Assembly: GCF_002441695.1 (NCBI RefSeq)
Contig: NZ_JXJW01000010.1
Location: 1-64,000, forward strand
Length of the DNA stretch: 64,000 nucleotides
Reading direction: 5' to 3'
DNA from: Pseudolactococcus piscium
Lineage (GTDB): Bacteria; Bacillota; Bacilli; Lactobacillales; Streptococcaceae
Each line of letters opens with the position of its first letter. Positions within the stretch are counted from its first letter, which is position 1. A model generated the notes under the pieces. That model did no database searches and was not told the DNA's origin. It saw only the letters and a list, made by a program, of their open reading frames with translations. This document shows, one piece after another, positions 35,416-44,565 of the stretch. A program made the translations under genes and the position numbers.

Positions 35416-35703
35416 TCATATCGTTCCAATAACATCATAGTTTTCAACCGTTGCTGAAGGATACTTAGTCGCTATTGCACTTTCATATGCCTTGGCATAC
35501 TTAGATAATAAAATCGTCTCTTTCGTGTCACTGGTCCCAAGCGTCTGATATAAACCATTCAGCGTGACAAAAGTAACCGCATCTTCTCCAAAGGCTACAT
35601 CAATCATTTTTTTAGCTTGATGAAAATAGGCTTCTTGCGATTTAGCGTTAAACAAAATACGACCAAGATAGGCTTCATCATCAATTTTAGTAACATAATA
35701 CAT
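35416..35703 (-). CDS. Hypothetical protein, CcpA-controlled
   Basis: A 95-aa soluble protein that I do not recognise (MYYVTKIDDEAYLGRILFNA...). It has no signal peptide, Cys or membrane segment. Mixed alpha/beta content is suggested by alternating hydrophobic stretches. Start: AAGGAG lies 4 nt before one ATG and 7 nt before the next; the second (35703) is better. Real expression is supported by the promoter with a cre site upstream and a hairpin terminator downstream. Confidence 0.65.
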   Translation of the reverse strand: MYYVTKIDDEAYLGRILFNAKSQEAYFHQAKKMIDVAFGEDAVTFVTLNGLYQTLGTSDTKETILLSKYAKAYESAIATKYPSATVENYDVIGTI

Positions 35704-35761
35704 CATATTTCTCCTTCACAAGGCTAACTTTAGCTATACAAGGTCCTTATACCTCGACATC

Positions 35762-35791
35762 AGTATACGAAATCGCTTTCATTTTGTCGAA
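35762..35791 (-). promoter_or_regulatory. Promoter of the 95-aa gene with cre site in the spacer
   Basis: TTCGAC (35786-35791), 18-nt spacer, TATACT (35762-35767). The spacer contains TGAAAGCGATTTCG (35768-35781), matching the cre consensus except for the last base. Binding of CcpA there would block transcription. Confidence 0.65.
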
Positions 35792-35907
35792 CATTTACAG
35801 GGGATGACCTATTACCTTAAGCTAATCTAGTTTAATGTGCACGATACGGTGTCTTTTACTCATTTCACAAATAGATAAAGCTGGATGCTAATGCTTAACT
35901 GTAAGCA

Positions 35908-35937
35908 AAAAAGGTTGAGTTCTCACTCAGCCTTTTT
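35908..35937 (-). terminator. Terminator of the phosphonate-type operon
   Basis: AAAAGGCTGAGT/ACTCAACCTTTT stem (G-T pair) with a 4-nt loop and following T-run on the minus strand, at the nucleotidase stop codon. Confidence 0.85.
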
Positions 35938-37447
35938 AATAGGTAATGTTAAAGTCTAATGGTTCATCGACTGCTAATTGTCCCGTTTCCTCTAAATAGG
36001 CAATCATCAAGTCTTGAATCGTTAATCCAGTGTCTTGAATGACTTCTGCTTTTTTATAGGCATTATATTCCCCACCACCTACAGCACGATAGTTATTCAG
36101 TGCAATGGTTAAAACTTGATCATCTGAAAGTGCTTTGCCTTGATAGCTGACCTTAGTCACACGACTACCGACAGGTTTAGAGACGTCTATCGTGTAAGCA
36201 AGTCCATAATAAAAATCATAGTTATAATGCTCTGTTTTCGGTATCAACCACTTAGGATTAATGACTAGTTGTTGATTTTCTAAGGCAAAATACTCAGCTG
36301 TTTTCTCAATATTTTGTTTGACTTGTGCACCTGTCAACTTGACATGGAAAAGGGTATTATCAAATGGATAATTCCGCAAAATATCACGTACTTTTACATC
36401 ATTTGGTAGAGACAGCGTATTATTATTCATGCTAACGATAGAGATATCAGCACCTGTTACCTGTCTTTGAACATGCGCAGTTAAGGCAAGAATGGCATTA
36501 CTTGTCTGTGCCAACTCAAGATGGCTTTGGGCTGCAACGACTTGATCTAAATGGACGATTGGTTGATCAAGATAGGTATTAACCTCAGCTTGCAGATCAT
36601 CAAGTTCAGCTTTTAACTCAGCAGATTGTGTAATCCCTGGCGTTTTTAGCTCACTTGTGATAGTCGGTTTTAAATTTTGATCAAAGGCAACGGTAATGTC
36701 AAAATACTTGCGAGCCATATTGGGCGGTTGCAAGGTGTAGGTGCCATGAACATCGCGTCCCTCGATCGTCGCATGCTGATGACCTGTTAGTAACAAATCA
36801 AAATCAAGTGCTTCTAGGAGTTCATACCCAACATTTTCACCTGTATCTGACAAGCGTTCACCAGTCTCTAAATCAGACTCAAAGCCGCCATGATAAATCC
36901 CAATCACAAAATCGACTTGTGATTTCAACCGTTCAAGTTCTTGCTTCATGGCTGGAAAAACAGGCATGATTTGAATATCGGAGATATTTTCAGGTTTTTC
37001 CCAGATATTGACATAGTCTGTCACAGCACCTATGAGGCCAATTTTTAAGCCATTTGCAAGTGTCTTAATTTGAGCTGGAAACAGCTGTTTCCCTGCCTGG
37101 TCTAATACGTTTACCGCTGTCACTTTAGCATTCAGCTGTGCTAAATTCTCTTTTAAAAATGAAAAACCATAGTTAAAATCATGATTCCCTAGGGTAATGA
37201 CATCATAGCCACCCGCATTCATCACTTTCGCAATCCCATTATCTGAGCGCTTCTGATTTTGATAATAGTTAATAAATGGTGAGCCTTGAAAAATATCACC
37301 ACCATCAATCACAAGCGTATTATCGTCTTTATCAAATGCGTCGATTACTTGCATGAGGCCCATGGCTTGTACATTATCAGACAAATAATCAGTCGGATAG
37401 AGGTAGCCATGGACGTCACTTGTATAATAAATCTTCATCTTTTTCAT
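35936..37447 (-). CDS. Bifunctional metallophosphatase/5'-nucleotidase
   Basis: A 503-aa enzyme with a calcineurin-like metallophosphatase domain (residues 1-230: TSDVHGYL, DGGDIFQGSP, TLGNHDFNYG and TGHQHATIEG metal-binding motifs) and a C-terminal 5'-nucleotidase domain (about 300-480; NNYRAVGGGEYNAY). It likely hydrolyses nucleotides or 2',3'-cyclic nucleotides. No signal peptide is visible, so it should be cytoplasmic. It starts 7 nt after the second phnE, last gene of the importer operon, which suggests the imported compound is a phosphorylated nucleoside or phosphonate. Confidence 0.88.
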   Translation of the reverse strand: MKKMKIYYTSDVHGYLYPTDYLSDNVQAMGLMQVIDAFDKDDNTLVIDGGDIFQGSPFINYYQNQKRSDNGIAKVMNAGGYDVITLGNHDFNYGFSFLKENLAQLNAKVTAVNVLDQAGKQLFPAQIKTLANGLKIGLIGAVTDYVNIWEKPENISDIQIMPVFPAMKQELERLKSQVDFVIGIYHGGFESDLETGERLSDTGENVGYELLEALDFDLLLTGHQHATIEGRDVHGTYTLQPPNMARKYFDITVAFDQNLKPTITSELKTPGITQSAELKAELDDLQAEVNTYLDQPIVHLDQVVAAQSHLELAQTSNAILALTAHVQRQVTGADISIVSMNNNTLSLPNDVKVRDILRNYPFDNTLFHVKLTGAQVKQNIEKTAEYFALENQQLVINPKWLIPKTEHYNYDFYYGLAYTIDVSKPVGSRVTKVSYQGKALSDDQVLTIALNNYRAVGGGEYNAYKKAEVIQDTGLTIQDLMIAYLEETGQLAVDEPLDFNITY

Positions 37448-37454
37448 CAGACAA

Positions 37455-38264
37455 CTAGCCTTTCAATAGATATGAGCGGATATGATCAGAAATTTGTTCA
37501 ATCACAAGAATCAAGACAAAGAGTCCGATTAAGATTGAGCCAACTTGTGGCCATTTGTAGGCACTCATGGCAAAAATCATCGGCGCACCGATACCACCAG
37601 CCCCAACAAGACCTAAAATACTGGCATCCCGTAAATTCATATCCAAACGGTAAAGTAAGATAGATAGGAAGTCAGGCATCAGTTGGGGGATAATCCCAAA
37701 CCGTATTTTTTGGAAGGTCGTCGCACCAGATGCCTCCATAGACTCGATAATGCCTGTATCTAAATCCTCGATTGTTTCGATAAATAGTTTGGAAATCATA
37801 CCGATTGACATGAGTCCCAAGGTAAGCGCACCAGCAGATGGGCCAGGGCCTGTCACCCGAATAAACATCAACCCATATACAAAAGGTGGCACTGTCCGGA
37901 TCGTCATGATAAATAAACGAATGATATAGGCTATCCAAGATGGCATGATATTTGTTGCAGATAAAAAGGATAAAGGTACTGCAATGACTGCACCAACAAG
38001 CGTCCCTAAAATCGCAATCGCGATTGTTTGCAACAAGAGATAGCCGACACCTGACGTATCTAGTGCAAATAAAAATTTTAAATCCGGATGGAAAATCCCT
38101 TTAAAGATATTGCCTGCAATTGCTGTGCCTTTTTCAGACATACCAGACATATTCATCACGGTCATCGACCAGATGAAGACACCACATATCACGGCAAATA
38201 TCACTAAATAATAGGGCCAGCGGCGAGGACTTTGTTCATATTTTGCTTTTATTAAATCTGTCAT
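37455..38264 (-). CDS. phnE: Phosphonate-type ABC transporter permease (second)
   Basis: A 269-aa permease of the PhnE family with six hydrophobic segments and the ABC-contact EAA loop EASGATTFQKIRFGIIPQLMPDF. AAGGAGG lies before the ATG at 38264; a GTG immediately upstream is in frame but closer to the site. It is paired with another PhnE gene upstream, 10 nt apart. Confidence 0.9.
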   Translation of the reverse strand: MTDLIKAKYEQSPRRWPYYLVIFAVICGVFIWSMTVMNMSGMSEKGTAIAGNIFKGIFHPDLKFLFALDTSGVGYLLLQTIAIAILGTLVGAVIAVPLSFLSATNIMPSWIAYIIRLFIMTIRTVPPFVYGLMFIRVTGPGPSAGALTLGLMSIGMISKLFIETIEDLDTGIIESMEASGATTFQKIRFGIIPQLMPDFLSILLYRLDMNLRDASILGLVGAGGIGAPMIFAMSAYKWPQVGSILIGLFVLILVIEQISDHIRSYLLKG

Positions 38265-38274
38265 CACATCCTCC

Positions 38275-39090
38275 TTAGGTTAACTTACGACGGATCACTT
38301 GACTGATCAGCTCAATCGCAATAACGGTGATAAGTAGGGTCAGTAAAATCATCCCAACACTTGGATAATCACGGTTATTGACTCGGTCATTGAGAATCAA
38401 TCCGATACCACCTGCACCAACATAGCCAAGGATAGCAGCGTATCTGACATTCCCTTCGAAGTTAAACAGGGTAGTTGACAAATAAATCGGCATGATTTGT
38501 GGTGCTATGGTAACTGTGAAGGCTTTGAGTTTTGTTGCACCCATTGACTCCATCGCTTCAAAAGCACCCATATCGACAGTTTCGATCACTTCAAACATTT
38601 GTTTTCCCATGTAAGAAAATGAGAAAATAAAGATGGCAAGTGTCCCTGCAAAGGTACCTAGTCCAAAGATATATGTCGCGATAAGTGCCGTCACAAGGGT
38701 TGGTAGCGTCCGAAGAAAGGTAAATAAGATGCGAACCACTTTATTAATGACTTGATTGTGGACGATATTACTAGATGCTAGAATAGCAAAAGGAATGGCA
38801 AAGACACTCCCTAAAATAGAGCCGATAAAACTCATCTTAATCGTATCTAATAAGGGTTTGACGACTTTGGGTAGATAGCTTGTGTCAGGTGGGACCATTT
38901 TTTTGAGCATATCAAAGAAATTCGCCCCTCTTTCGATGAGCACAGAAAACTGAAAATTGGTAAATTTCAGAGAAAAAATCAAAAGTCCTAGGAAAATCAG
39001 CCAGACAATCGGTGTACGCGTTGCCTTTTCATAGACCACTTCACCTGTATCCAAGACTAATTTTTTAGGCTTGAAAATTTTATCATACAT
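38275..39090 (-). CDS. phnE: Phosphonate-type ABC transporter permease (first)
   Basis: A 271-aa PhnE permease with the EAA loop ESMGATKLKAFTVTIAPQIMPIY and GYVGAGGIGLIL near the end. The start at 39090 (MYDKIFKPKK) is preceded by AAAGAGG, which overlaps the phnC stop codon; a longer frame runs into phnC. Two different PhnE subunits suggest a heterodimeric channel. Confidence 0.9.
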   Translation of the reverse strand: MYDKIFKPKKLVLDTGEVVYEKATRTPIVWLIFLGLLIFSLKFTNFQFSVLIERGANFFDMLKKMVPPDTSYLPKVVKPLLDTIKMSFIGSILGSVFAIPFAILASSNIVHNQVINKVVRILFTFLRTLPTLVTALIATYIFGLGTFAGTLAIFIFSFSYMGKQMFEVIETVDMGAFEAMESMGATKLKAFTVTIAPQIMPIYLSTTLFNFEGNVRYAAILGYVGAGGIGLILNDRVNNRDYPSVGMILLTLLITVIAIELISQVIRRKLT

Positions 39091-39091
39091 A

Positions 39092-39832
39092 TTAAGCCTC
39101 TTTTCTGTAAACATCATCTAAGACTTGCTGTGTCACACTACTAGATGGTCCATCAAAAACAATTCTGCCCTTTTTAACAGCGATGATACGATCTGTATAT
39201 TCCAACGCTAACTCCACATGGTGAATATTGATCAAGACGGTTTTATTTAACTCTTTATTAATGCGTTTAAAATCGTCCATCACTTCACGTGCCGTTACAG
39301 GATCAAGTGCGGCAACTGGTTCATCTGCCAAGAGGATATCTGCATCTTGTGCCAAAGCACGGGCTAATGACACACGTTGCTGTTGCCCACCTGAGAGCTG
39401 ATCGGCTCTAATATAGGCCTTATCAAGAATGCCAACGCGGTTTAAGGCATCAAGTGCTTTGAGTTTGTCCGCTTTAGAAAATAAGCCAAAACAAACGCTT
39501 AAAAAGGACATATTAGGCACACGAGAACTGAGTACATTGCGAATAACAGACACACGTGGTACCAGATTATAAGATTGGAAGATCATCCCAACATTTTTTC
39601 GGAATTCACGAAGTGCTTTCCCTTTTAATTGGGCAACATTTGTCTCATTGACCATGAGTGTACCTTCAGTCACATTATTTAGACCATTAATCGTCCGAAT
39701 GAGTGTCGATTTACCGGCACCAGACGTCCCAATAATCCCGATGAATTCACCTTGTTGGATCTCAAGATTCACATCTTCAAGACCACGGGTACCATTTGGA
39801 TACACTTTTGAAACATTTTCAAACTTAATCAT
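39092..39832 (-). CDS. phnC: Phosphonate-type ABC transporter ATP-binding protein
   Basis: A 246-aa ATPase. Walker A GTSGAGKST, signature LSGGQQQRV, Walker B ILLADEPVAALD and H-loop NIHHVEL mark the PhnC type. AAGGAG precedes the ATG. It is separated from phnD by a 12-bp stem hairpin that probably lowers expression of the membrane genes relative to the binding protein. Confidence 0.92.
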   Translation of the reverse strand: MIKFENVSKVYPNGTRGLEDVNLEIQQGEFIGIIGTSGAGKSTLIRTINGLNNVTEGTLMVNETNVAQLKGKALREFRKNVGMIFQSYNLVPRVSVIRNVLSSRVPNMSFLSVCFGLFSKADKLKALDALNRVGILDKAYIRADQLSGGQQQRVSLARALAQDADILLADEPVAALDPVTAREVMDDFKRINKELNKTVLINIHHVELALEYTDRIIAVKKGRIVFDGPSSSVTQQVLDDVYRKEA

Positions 39833-39974
39833 TTAGTGATTACTCCTTATATTACAGTGTTTTGGCGGTGTACTTGTCTTCTAGCTTTGTTTTACGATGC
39901 TTGATTGCTATCACATATCGACATATTTTTCATCATAAGGCTATCAACAACCTGCCAAAACGCAAGTAAACACG

Positions 39975-40013
39975 AAAAACAAACAGCCTACATCTGCCTG
40001 ACTGCTTGTTTTT
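39975..40013 (-). terminator. Hairpin between phnD and phnC
   Basis: AAAAACAAGCAG/CTGTTTGTTTTT stem of 12 bp (one G-T) with TTTTT at its 3' side on the minus strand. It is a likely partial terminator or processing site, so that phnD mRNA exceeds phnCEE. Confidence 0.75.
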
Positions 40014-40045
40014 CTTGTGTTTAGATATGAACGCTAGCGCTTAGC

Positions 40046-41098
40046 TTATTTAGCGTTTTTTTGCAACAATTTTTCTGCTGCAAATTCTGATTTGTAATCA
40101 GATTCTTTTGCATCTTTATATCCTTCATGTGAGTAAACAGCAAGAATTTTCTTACCATCTTCAGTCTTAGCCATCTCTTTAACCGCTGCTTTCAACGCTT
40201 TTTGGAAATCTGATGTCATTACTTTTGATTGTTTTGAAACCAGGATACCATCGTTATAAATCGCTGGTGTTACACCGATAACATTTGTTTCAGCCCAAAT
40301 CGACTCTTTTTGACCATAAGTTGTTGTCCAAGCATTGGCGTAATCACGACGCGCATCAGCATACATTGGTAACACATCGATTTGACCTGAAGCAAGACGT
40401 GCAAGACCAGAACCATAAGAATCGATCGTCACACTATGTGTCAAATCAGTCACTGTATGTTTAACATTTTCATTCAACCAAAGTGATGGGTAAACATAGC
40501 CAGCAGCTGAAGTTGTTGAAGAAAGTCCCCAGTTAGCATCTTTAAGGTCATTCCAAGTTAATTTTTCACCGGCATTGACTTTTTTAGCTAAGGCTTGTCC
40601 TTTTTCTGATGGGCCTGTCACCAAAATAGACCGATAGCTTGTTGCTTGTTTGTCAGTCTTTTCAGTTGCTTTGCCATCATTCCAATCTTTTGCCTGACTT
40701 GAGTCTTTGCTAAGACCGGCACGTGTTGCTGTTAAAATCACATTTACGTCATCTTTATATAAAGCAAAAGTAGAGCCAGGGACACCATAACCAACATCAG
40801 CAGCGCCAGAAGCTAGTGCTTCTCCAACTGCTTCATAGTTCGTGCCGACTGTCACATCAACTTTTTTTACAGTATAGCCTTGTTTTTTAAGCTCATCTTT
40901 CAACAATGATGCCATCGGTTTTGTTGCAATGGCAATATCATCAGGGTTTCTAGATGGCACAAACGAAATTTTCAAATCATCGATTGTCTTGCTCTCTGAT
41001 TTTGTATCAGAAGTTTTGCTACCACAAGCTGCTAGTGCTGCGACCGCAAACAAAGCAACGCCTGCTGTAACGAGACCACGTGTAAGTCCTTTTTTCAT
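40046..41098 (-). CDS. phnD: Phosphate/phosphonate-type substrate-binding lipoprotein
   Basis: A 350-aa solute-binding protein of the PhnD family, anchored by a lipobox (ALAACG, Cys25). The mature protein shows FVPSRNPDDIA, GYGVPGSTFALYKD and the phosphate-recognising SSTTSAAGYVYPSLW segment, then RRDYANAW. The ligand may be a phosphonate or a nucleotide-like compound; no C-P lyase gene is in the window. GAGGAG precedes the ATG. Confidence 0.9.
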   Translation of the reverse strand: MKKGLTRGLVTAGVALFAVAALAACGSKTSDTKSESKTIDDLKISFVPSRNPDDIAIATKPMASLLKDELKKQGYTVKKVDVTVGTNYEAVGEALASGAADVGYGVPGSTFALYKDDVNVILTATRAGLSKDSSQAKDWNDGKATEKTDKQATSYRSILVTGPSEKGQALAKKVNAGEKLTWNDLKDANWGLSSTTSAAGYVYPSLWLNENVKHTVTDLTHSVTIDSYGSGLARLASGQIDVLPMYADARRDYANAWTTTYGQKESIWAETNVIGVTPAIYNDGILVSKQSKVMTSDFQKALKAAVKEMAKTEDGKKILAVYSHEGYKDAKESDYKSEFAAEKLLQKNAK

Positions 41099-41136
41099 GA
41101 AAATGGATACTCCTCAATGTTTTTTTGTATGATTTT

Positions 41137-41160
41137 ATATGAGAAACAATTGCCTCATAT
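41137..41160. promoter_or_regulatory. Inverted repeat in the phnD leader
   Basis: ATATGAG (41137-41143) and CTCATAT (41154-41160) flank a 10-nt loop about 40 nt before the phnD start. Possible operator or RNA hairpin. Confidence 0.4.
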
Positions 41161-41287
41161 ATGACTACTTGTCTAATATATCATACTTTTGAGGTTTTGG
41201 TATCTTTTTTTTTCAAAATTTTTTTGATAATTTTCAGATAGCTTAATCCATCTAAATTATCTCCCATGTTATATTTCAAGTTATAAA

Positions 41288-41312
41288 AAAACACCTGTCT
41301 TCAAACAAGTGT
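41288..41312 (-). terminator. murF terminator
   Basis: ACACTTGT/ACAGGTGT stem with a 6-nt loop followed by TTTTTT on the minus strand. Confidence 0.85.
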
Positions 41313-41347
41313 CCTCTCTATATATAACTGATATGACTAGCAGGTTC

Positions 41348-42706
41348 CTAGCAAAGACCTTCTATAAGTGCTGATAGCTTCATGGAGTTACTTCCCTTTA
41401 GCAAGAGTTGATCTTGAGGCGCTAAGGTGTTTAACAAGTCTTTGAGAAGTTCATCTAAGTCATCTGTTTCATTATCTTTTCGGAAATATTTGATAGCATC
41501 AGGTTCAAATACAGTCTTGGCAGCTGATGCAAGTGGTTCGATTTCTTCACCATAAAGATAAAGTAAATCTAGTTTTTGAGGATCCAGTGCTGTTATCATC
41601 TGAGCATGGAGTTGCGGTGATTGCTCACCTAACTCTTTCATGTCAGCCAGGACAGCGATTTTTTTGCCATCAGGATTACGATCTATTGTTTGAAATGTTT
41701 CTAGTATTAAGCGCATGGCAGTCGGATTGGCATTATAGACATCTGATAAGATATCCGCGCCATTTGAGGATTTGAGCCACTCAACCCGGTTTTTAGTGAG
41801 ACTCAAATCTGCTAATGCCCGCTTGATGTTCTCTGGGCTTACACCCTCTAACATCCCGATGTAAGCTGCAACCATGGCGTTGGTCGCATTAAATTTACCA
41901 GGAATCGGGATCATTAGCTGTTCATCCAGAAAATTCACCGTAAACCGTAAGGCATCTTTATACTCGTACAAGTCAACAATATGGATATCTGAATCCGCGC
42001 CAAAGCGTGTAATTTTCTGATTTTCAGGTAAGTAAGCATTAATGATTTTATCTGCTGGGGCAATCAACTCCCCACCAGGGACTAATCCGTCAACAATCTG
42101 TAGCTTACCTTCTGCGATTTTATCTCGTGTGCCGAAAAATTCGAGATGACTTTCCCCAATTAAGGTAATAACAGCCAGTTTAGGTTTTGCTAAGGTCGAT
42201 AAGAGATGGATATCTCCCATATGGTCCTGTCCCATTTCTAGGACAAGCTTCTGCGTGCCTTCTGGCATATGAAGAACAGTGTAAGGCAAACCGATTTGGT
42301 TATTATAATTTCCTTGGGTTTTATACGTTTTGTAGGTTGTCTCAAGGATTTGTGCCGCCATGTCTTTAGTTGTTGTTTTACCATTACTCCCGGTAATCGC
42401 AATCACATCGACTTTTGTTTTCTCTAAATAATAGGCTGCCAATACTTGAAATGCTTGTTCAGTATTCGTAACGAGTATGTGAGGAAAGGCAACTTTTTTC
42501 TCAGAGAGTGTCACAACAGCTCCCTTATCAAAGGCTGTTGGGATAAACTCATGGCCATCGCGTGCACCTTTTAACGGCAAGAAAATGTCTCCGTCTTGGA
42601 TTAACCGGCTATCAAATTCAATATTTTTTAGTATAAGGTTAGGATAAGCAGAAAGGTCATTTTGTGCGCTAACGACACGTGCAAGTTCATGTAAGGTTAA
42701 ATTCAT
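41348..42706 (-). CDS. murF: UDP-N-acetylmuramoyl-tripeptide--D-alanyl-D-alanine ligase
   Basis: Adds D-Ala-D-Ala to the peptidoglycan precursor in the cytoplasm. The ATP loop is TGSNGKTTTKD (Lys110), followed by the Mur-ligase central domain (LEMGQDHMGDI, GESHLEF) and the C-terminal domain starting at KNRVEWL...DVYNANPTAM. The length of 452 aa is normal. It is separated here from ddl, its usual neighbour in streptococci, by about 6.4 kb. The Shine-Dalgarno sequence is weak (CAGG). Confidence 0.96.
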   Translation of the reverse strand: MNLTLHELARVVSAQNDLSAYPNLILKNIEFDSRLIQDGDIFLPLKGARDGHEFIPTAFDKGAVVTLSEKKVAFPHILVTNTEQAFQVLAAYYLEKTKVDVIAITGSNGKTTTKDMAAQILETTYKTYKTQGNYNNQIGLPYTVLHMPEGTQKLVLEMGQDHMGDIHLLSTLAKPKLAVITLIGESHLEFFGTRDKIAEGKLQIVDGLVPGGELIAPADKIINAYLPENQKITRFGADSDIHIVDLYEYKDALRFTVNFLDEQLMIPIPGKFNATNAMVAAYIGMLEGVSPENIKRALADLSLTKNRVEWLKSSNGADILSDVYNANPTAMRLILETFQTIDRNPDGKKIAVLADMKELGEQSPQLHAQMITALDPQKLDLLYLYGEEIEPLASAAKTVFEPDAIKYFRKDNETDDLDELLKDLLNTLAPQDQLLLKGSNSMKLSALIEGLC

Positions 42707-42736
42707 TGGGTTACCTGATTCTTTTTCATATCTTAT

Positions 42737-42745
42737 ATTTTAGCA
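42737..42745 (-). promoter_or_regulatory. murF promoter, extended -10
   Basis: TGCTAAAAT on the minus strand about 30 nt before the murF start, so murF is independent of the interrupted cluster. Confidence 0.5.
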
Positions 42746-42878
42746 AAAAAACAACTATTTTTCTTGCTTTACTTGTTATTTGTAACTCATATTAGTGAAG
42801 TTGTGCTAATGATCAAGCAGCATGACAGCTCACGATTCCTTCATCCATCCCATGCATCTATCTCATTTTTACCTTTTT

Positions 42879-42895
42879 TTTACATAAAACTTACA
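42879..42895 (+). promoter_or_regulatory. PhoP-type box before the PAP2 gene
   Basis: TTTACA (42879-42884), 5-nt spacer, CTTACA (42890-42895): direct repeats of 11-bp period, matching the PhoP pattern TTNACA-N5-TTNACA of Bacillus with one mismatch. An extended -10 TGTTAAACT (42914-42922) follows without a -35. Confidence 0.45.
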
Positions 42896-42986
42896 TAAGG
42901 AGATAACTAACAGTGTTAAACTAATAAGTGAGGCGGCCAACTCATACCACACAACATCACGCTAATCATAAAAAGGAGACTGCCAA

Positions 42987-43931
42987 ATGGCACTCACACA
43001 GTCACAGCCTACCCCAAAACCACGCTTCCAAATCGAGAAGATTGTTCTTGGCATCGTTGTTTTATTACTGATCATTGGTGCAATTTTTGATAAACCGATT
43101 TCTCGCACACTCATGGATCAAAACTCAATTTTTGGTACCATATTCCAAAACTATAGCCTGATTTTTCCTAGTATTATTATTTTTATGGCTGCCCAAGTTT
43201 TATTTTATCGCATTCAAAAATTAGAAAGCAATGCTATCGGCAAATTTTCAGTCATGTTTTTAACAGGCGTTGCTGCGATTTATGAAACATGGCAAGCAGT
43301 TAAAACCGCCCTTTTTTATACGATTGCTTCACTTAATAACATAAAACATAAAGCACCTATTGGTGCTGCTAATAACGACGGTGGTGGCAAGGCAGTTTCA
43401 CCAACCTGGTATTTACCTACACTAATTATCTTAACGCTTATCCTTGTCATCATCGGTTTCGCTTTATGCCATAAATGGCTTGTAGCCAAGGATGAAGCAG
43501 AAATGCAACGTCTCACTTATGTTGCCATAGCGGCTATCGTTGCTGTATTTGCAGCCGATACGATCGTTAACAGCATGAAGGCACTATGGGGACGTATGCG
43601 ACCTTATGAAATGAATCAGGGCTGGACTAATTTCACCTCATGGTTACAAATTAATGGTGAAAATGGTCATAAATCATTCCCATCAGGCCATTCACAAGAA
43701 GGCTGGATAGCCCTTCTCCTTCCCTTGTTCGTTTCACCAAAACTGGGTAATAAGCGCCGCAACACCTTTATCTTCGCTGTTATCTTTGGCTCTCTAGTCG
43801 CTATTTCACGACTGAGACTTGGTGCGCATTTCCTAAGTGATGTGACAATGGGGTCATTTATCTCGATTGTTGTCATCTATGCAACCGCTAGACTCTTAAA
43901 CGAAAAACTCATGGGAGATCCTCTCCACTAA
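42987..43931 (+). CDS. PAP2-superfamily membrane phosphatase
   Basis: A 314-aa integral membrane phosphatase. The three PAP2 motifs are present: KALWGRMRP (Lys198 to Pro206), PSGH (232-235) and SRLRLGAHFLSD (Arg275, His281, Asp285). Six hydrophobic segments surround them. It may recycle undecaprenyl diphosphate or act on phosphatidate; substrate unknown. AAAAGGAG precedes the ATG. A PhoP-like box upstream suggests phosphate control. Confidence 0.88.
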   Translation: MALTQSQPTPKPRFQIEKIVLGIVVLLLIIGAIFDKPISRTLMDQNSIFGTIFQNYSLIFPSIIIFMAAQVLFYRIQKLESNAIGKFSVMFLTGVAAIYETWQAVKTALFYTIASLNNIKHKAPIGAANNDGGGKAVSPTWYLPTLIILTLILVIIGFALCHKWLVAKDEAEMQRLTYVAIAAIVAVFAADTIVNSMKALWGRMRPYEMNQGWTNFTSWLQINGENGHKSFPSGHSQEGWIALLLPLFVSPKLGNKRRNTFIFAVIFGSLVAISRLRLGAHFLSDVTMGSFISIVVIYATARLLNEKLMGDPLH

Positions 43932-43946
43932 TCAATAGCTAGTAAG

Positions 43947-43979
43947 AAAAAAACCGATGTCAATAGGCACGGTTTTTTG
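43947..43979 (+). terminator. PAP2 gene terminator
   Basis: AAAAAACCG/CGGTTTTTT stem (43948-43956 with 43970-43978). Confidence 0.85.
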
Positions 43980-43998
43980 TCTTTCTTTGAGAGCCTTA

Positions 43999-44565
43999 TC
44001 AGGCATGATTTTTTCTATTCCAGATAAAGGCATACCTAGTTAAAATCAGTAAACCAACAACCCAAACTAACATCGCTAAAATACTGATATCAGTGAGTGC
44101 TAAGTGACCTGAATTCATAAATATATTCGTATTTGCACCAACAAAAGATAGACTAATCAGGTGTGATAAGTAAGTATTTTGAACAAAATCTGGTAACATG
44201 GCTAGTACTAGCGCAATCATCGTTATCCCGAATCCAAAGAGTGTAGCCTGGGTTTGATTTTTAGTGAACAGTGCGATAGATAGATTAGCTAATATAAATA
44301 TGACGCAGGTGCCTATGGCGATGAATAAATAAAGGGGCCAGTTTGGCAGACTAACTCTAATCAGAAAAGGGAAGATAAGGCATGACCCTATCGATAGGAT
44401 AAAAGGAAAAATAATGATGGAGATAATGTATTCTTTTAACGTTACACCAGCTAAAATAAGCGTTCGTAAATTTTTCTTTTCCTTTTCCTCACTTACCATG
44501 ATCGACACAAAGCAACCCGATGTCATGCTATAGATGAAATTTAAAACAAAGTTTAAGAACAACAA
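43999..44565 (-). pseudogene. ABC-2 permease, N-terminal part deleted
   Basis: A 188-aa fragment equal to the C-terminal half of an ABC-2 permease. It enters directly at the segment SIMVSEEKEKKNLRTLILAG, which normally lies well inside the protein, and holds five hydrophobic segments. The apparent TTG start has no ribosome site. The frame is open back across the junction with the ATPase fragment. An internal deletion that removed the end of the ATPase gene and the start of this one explains both. Confidence 0.8.
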
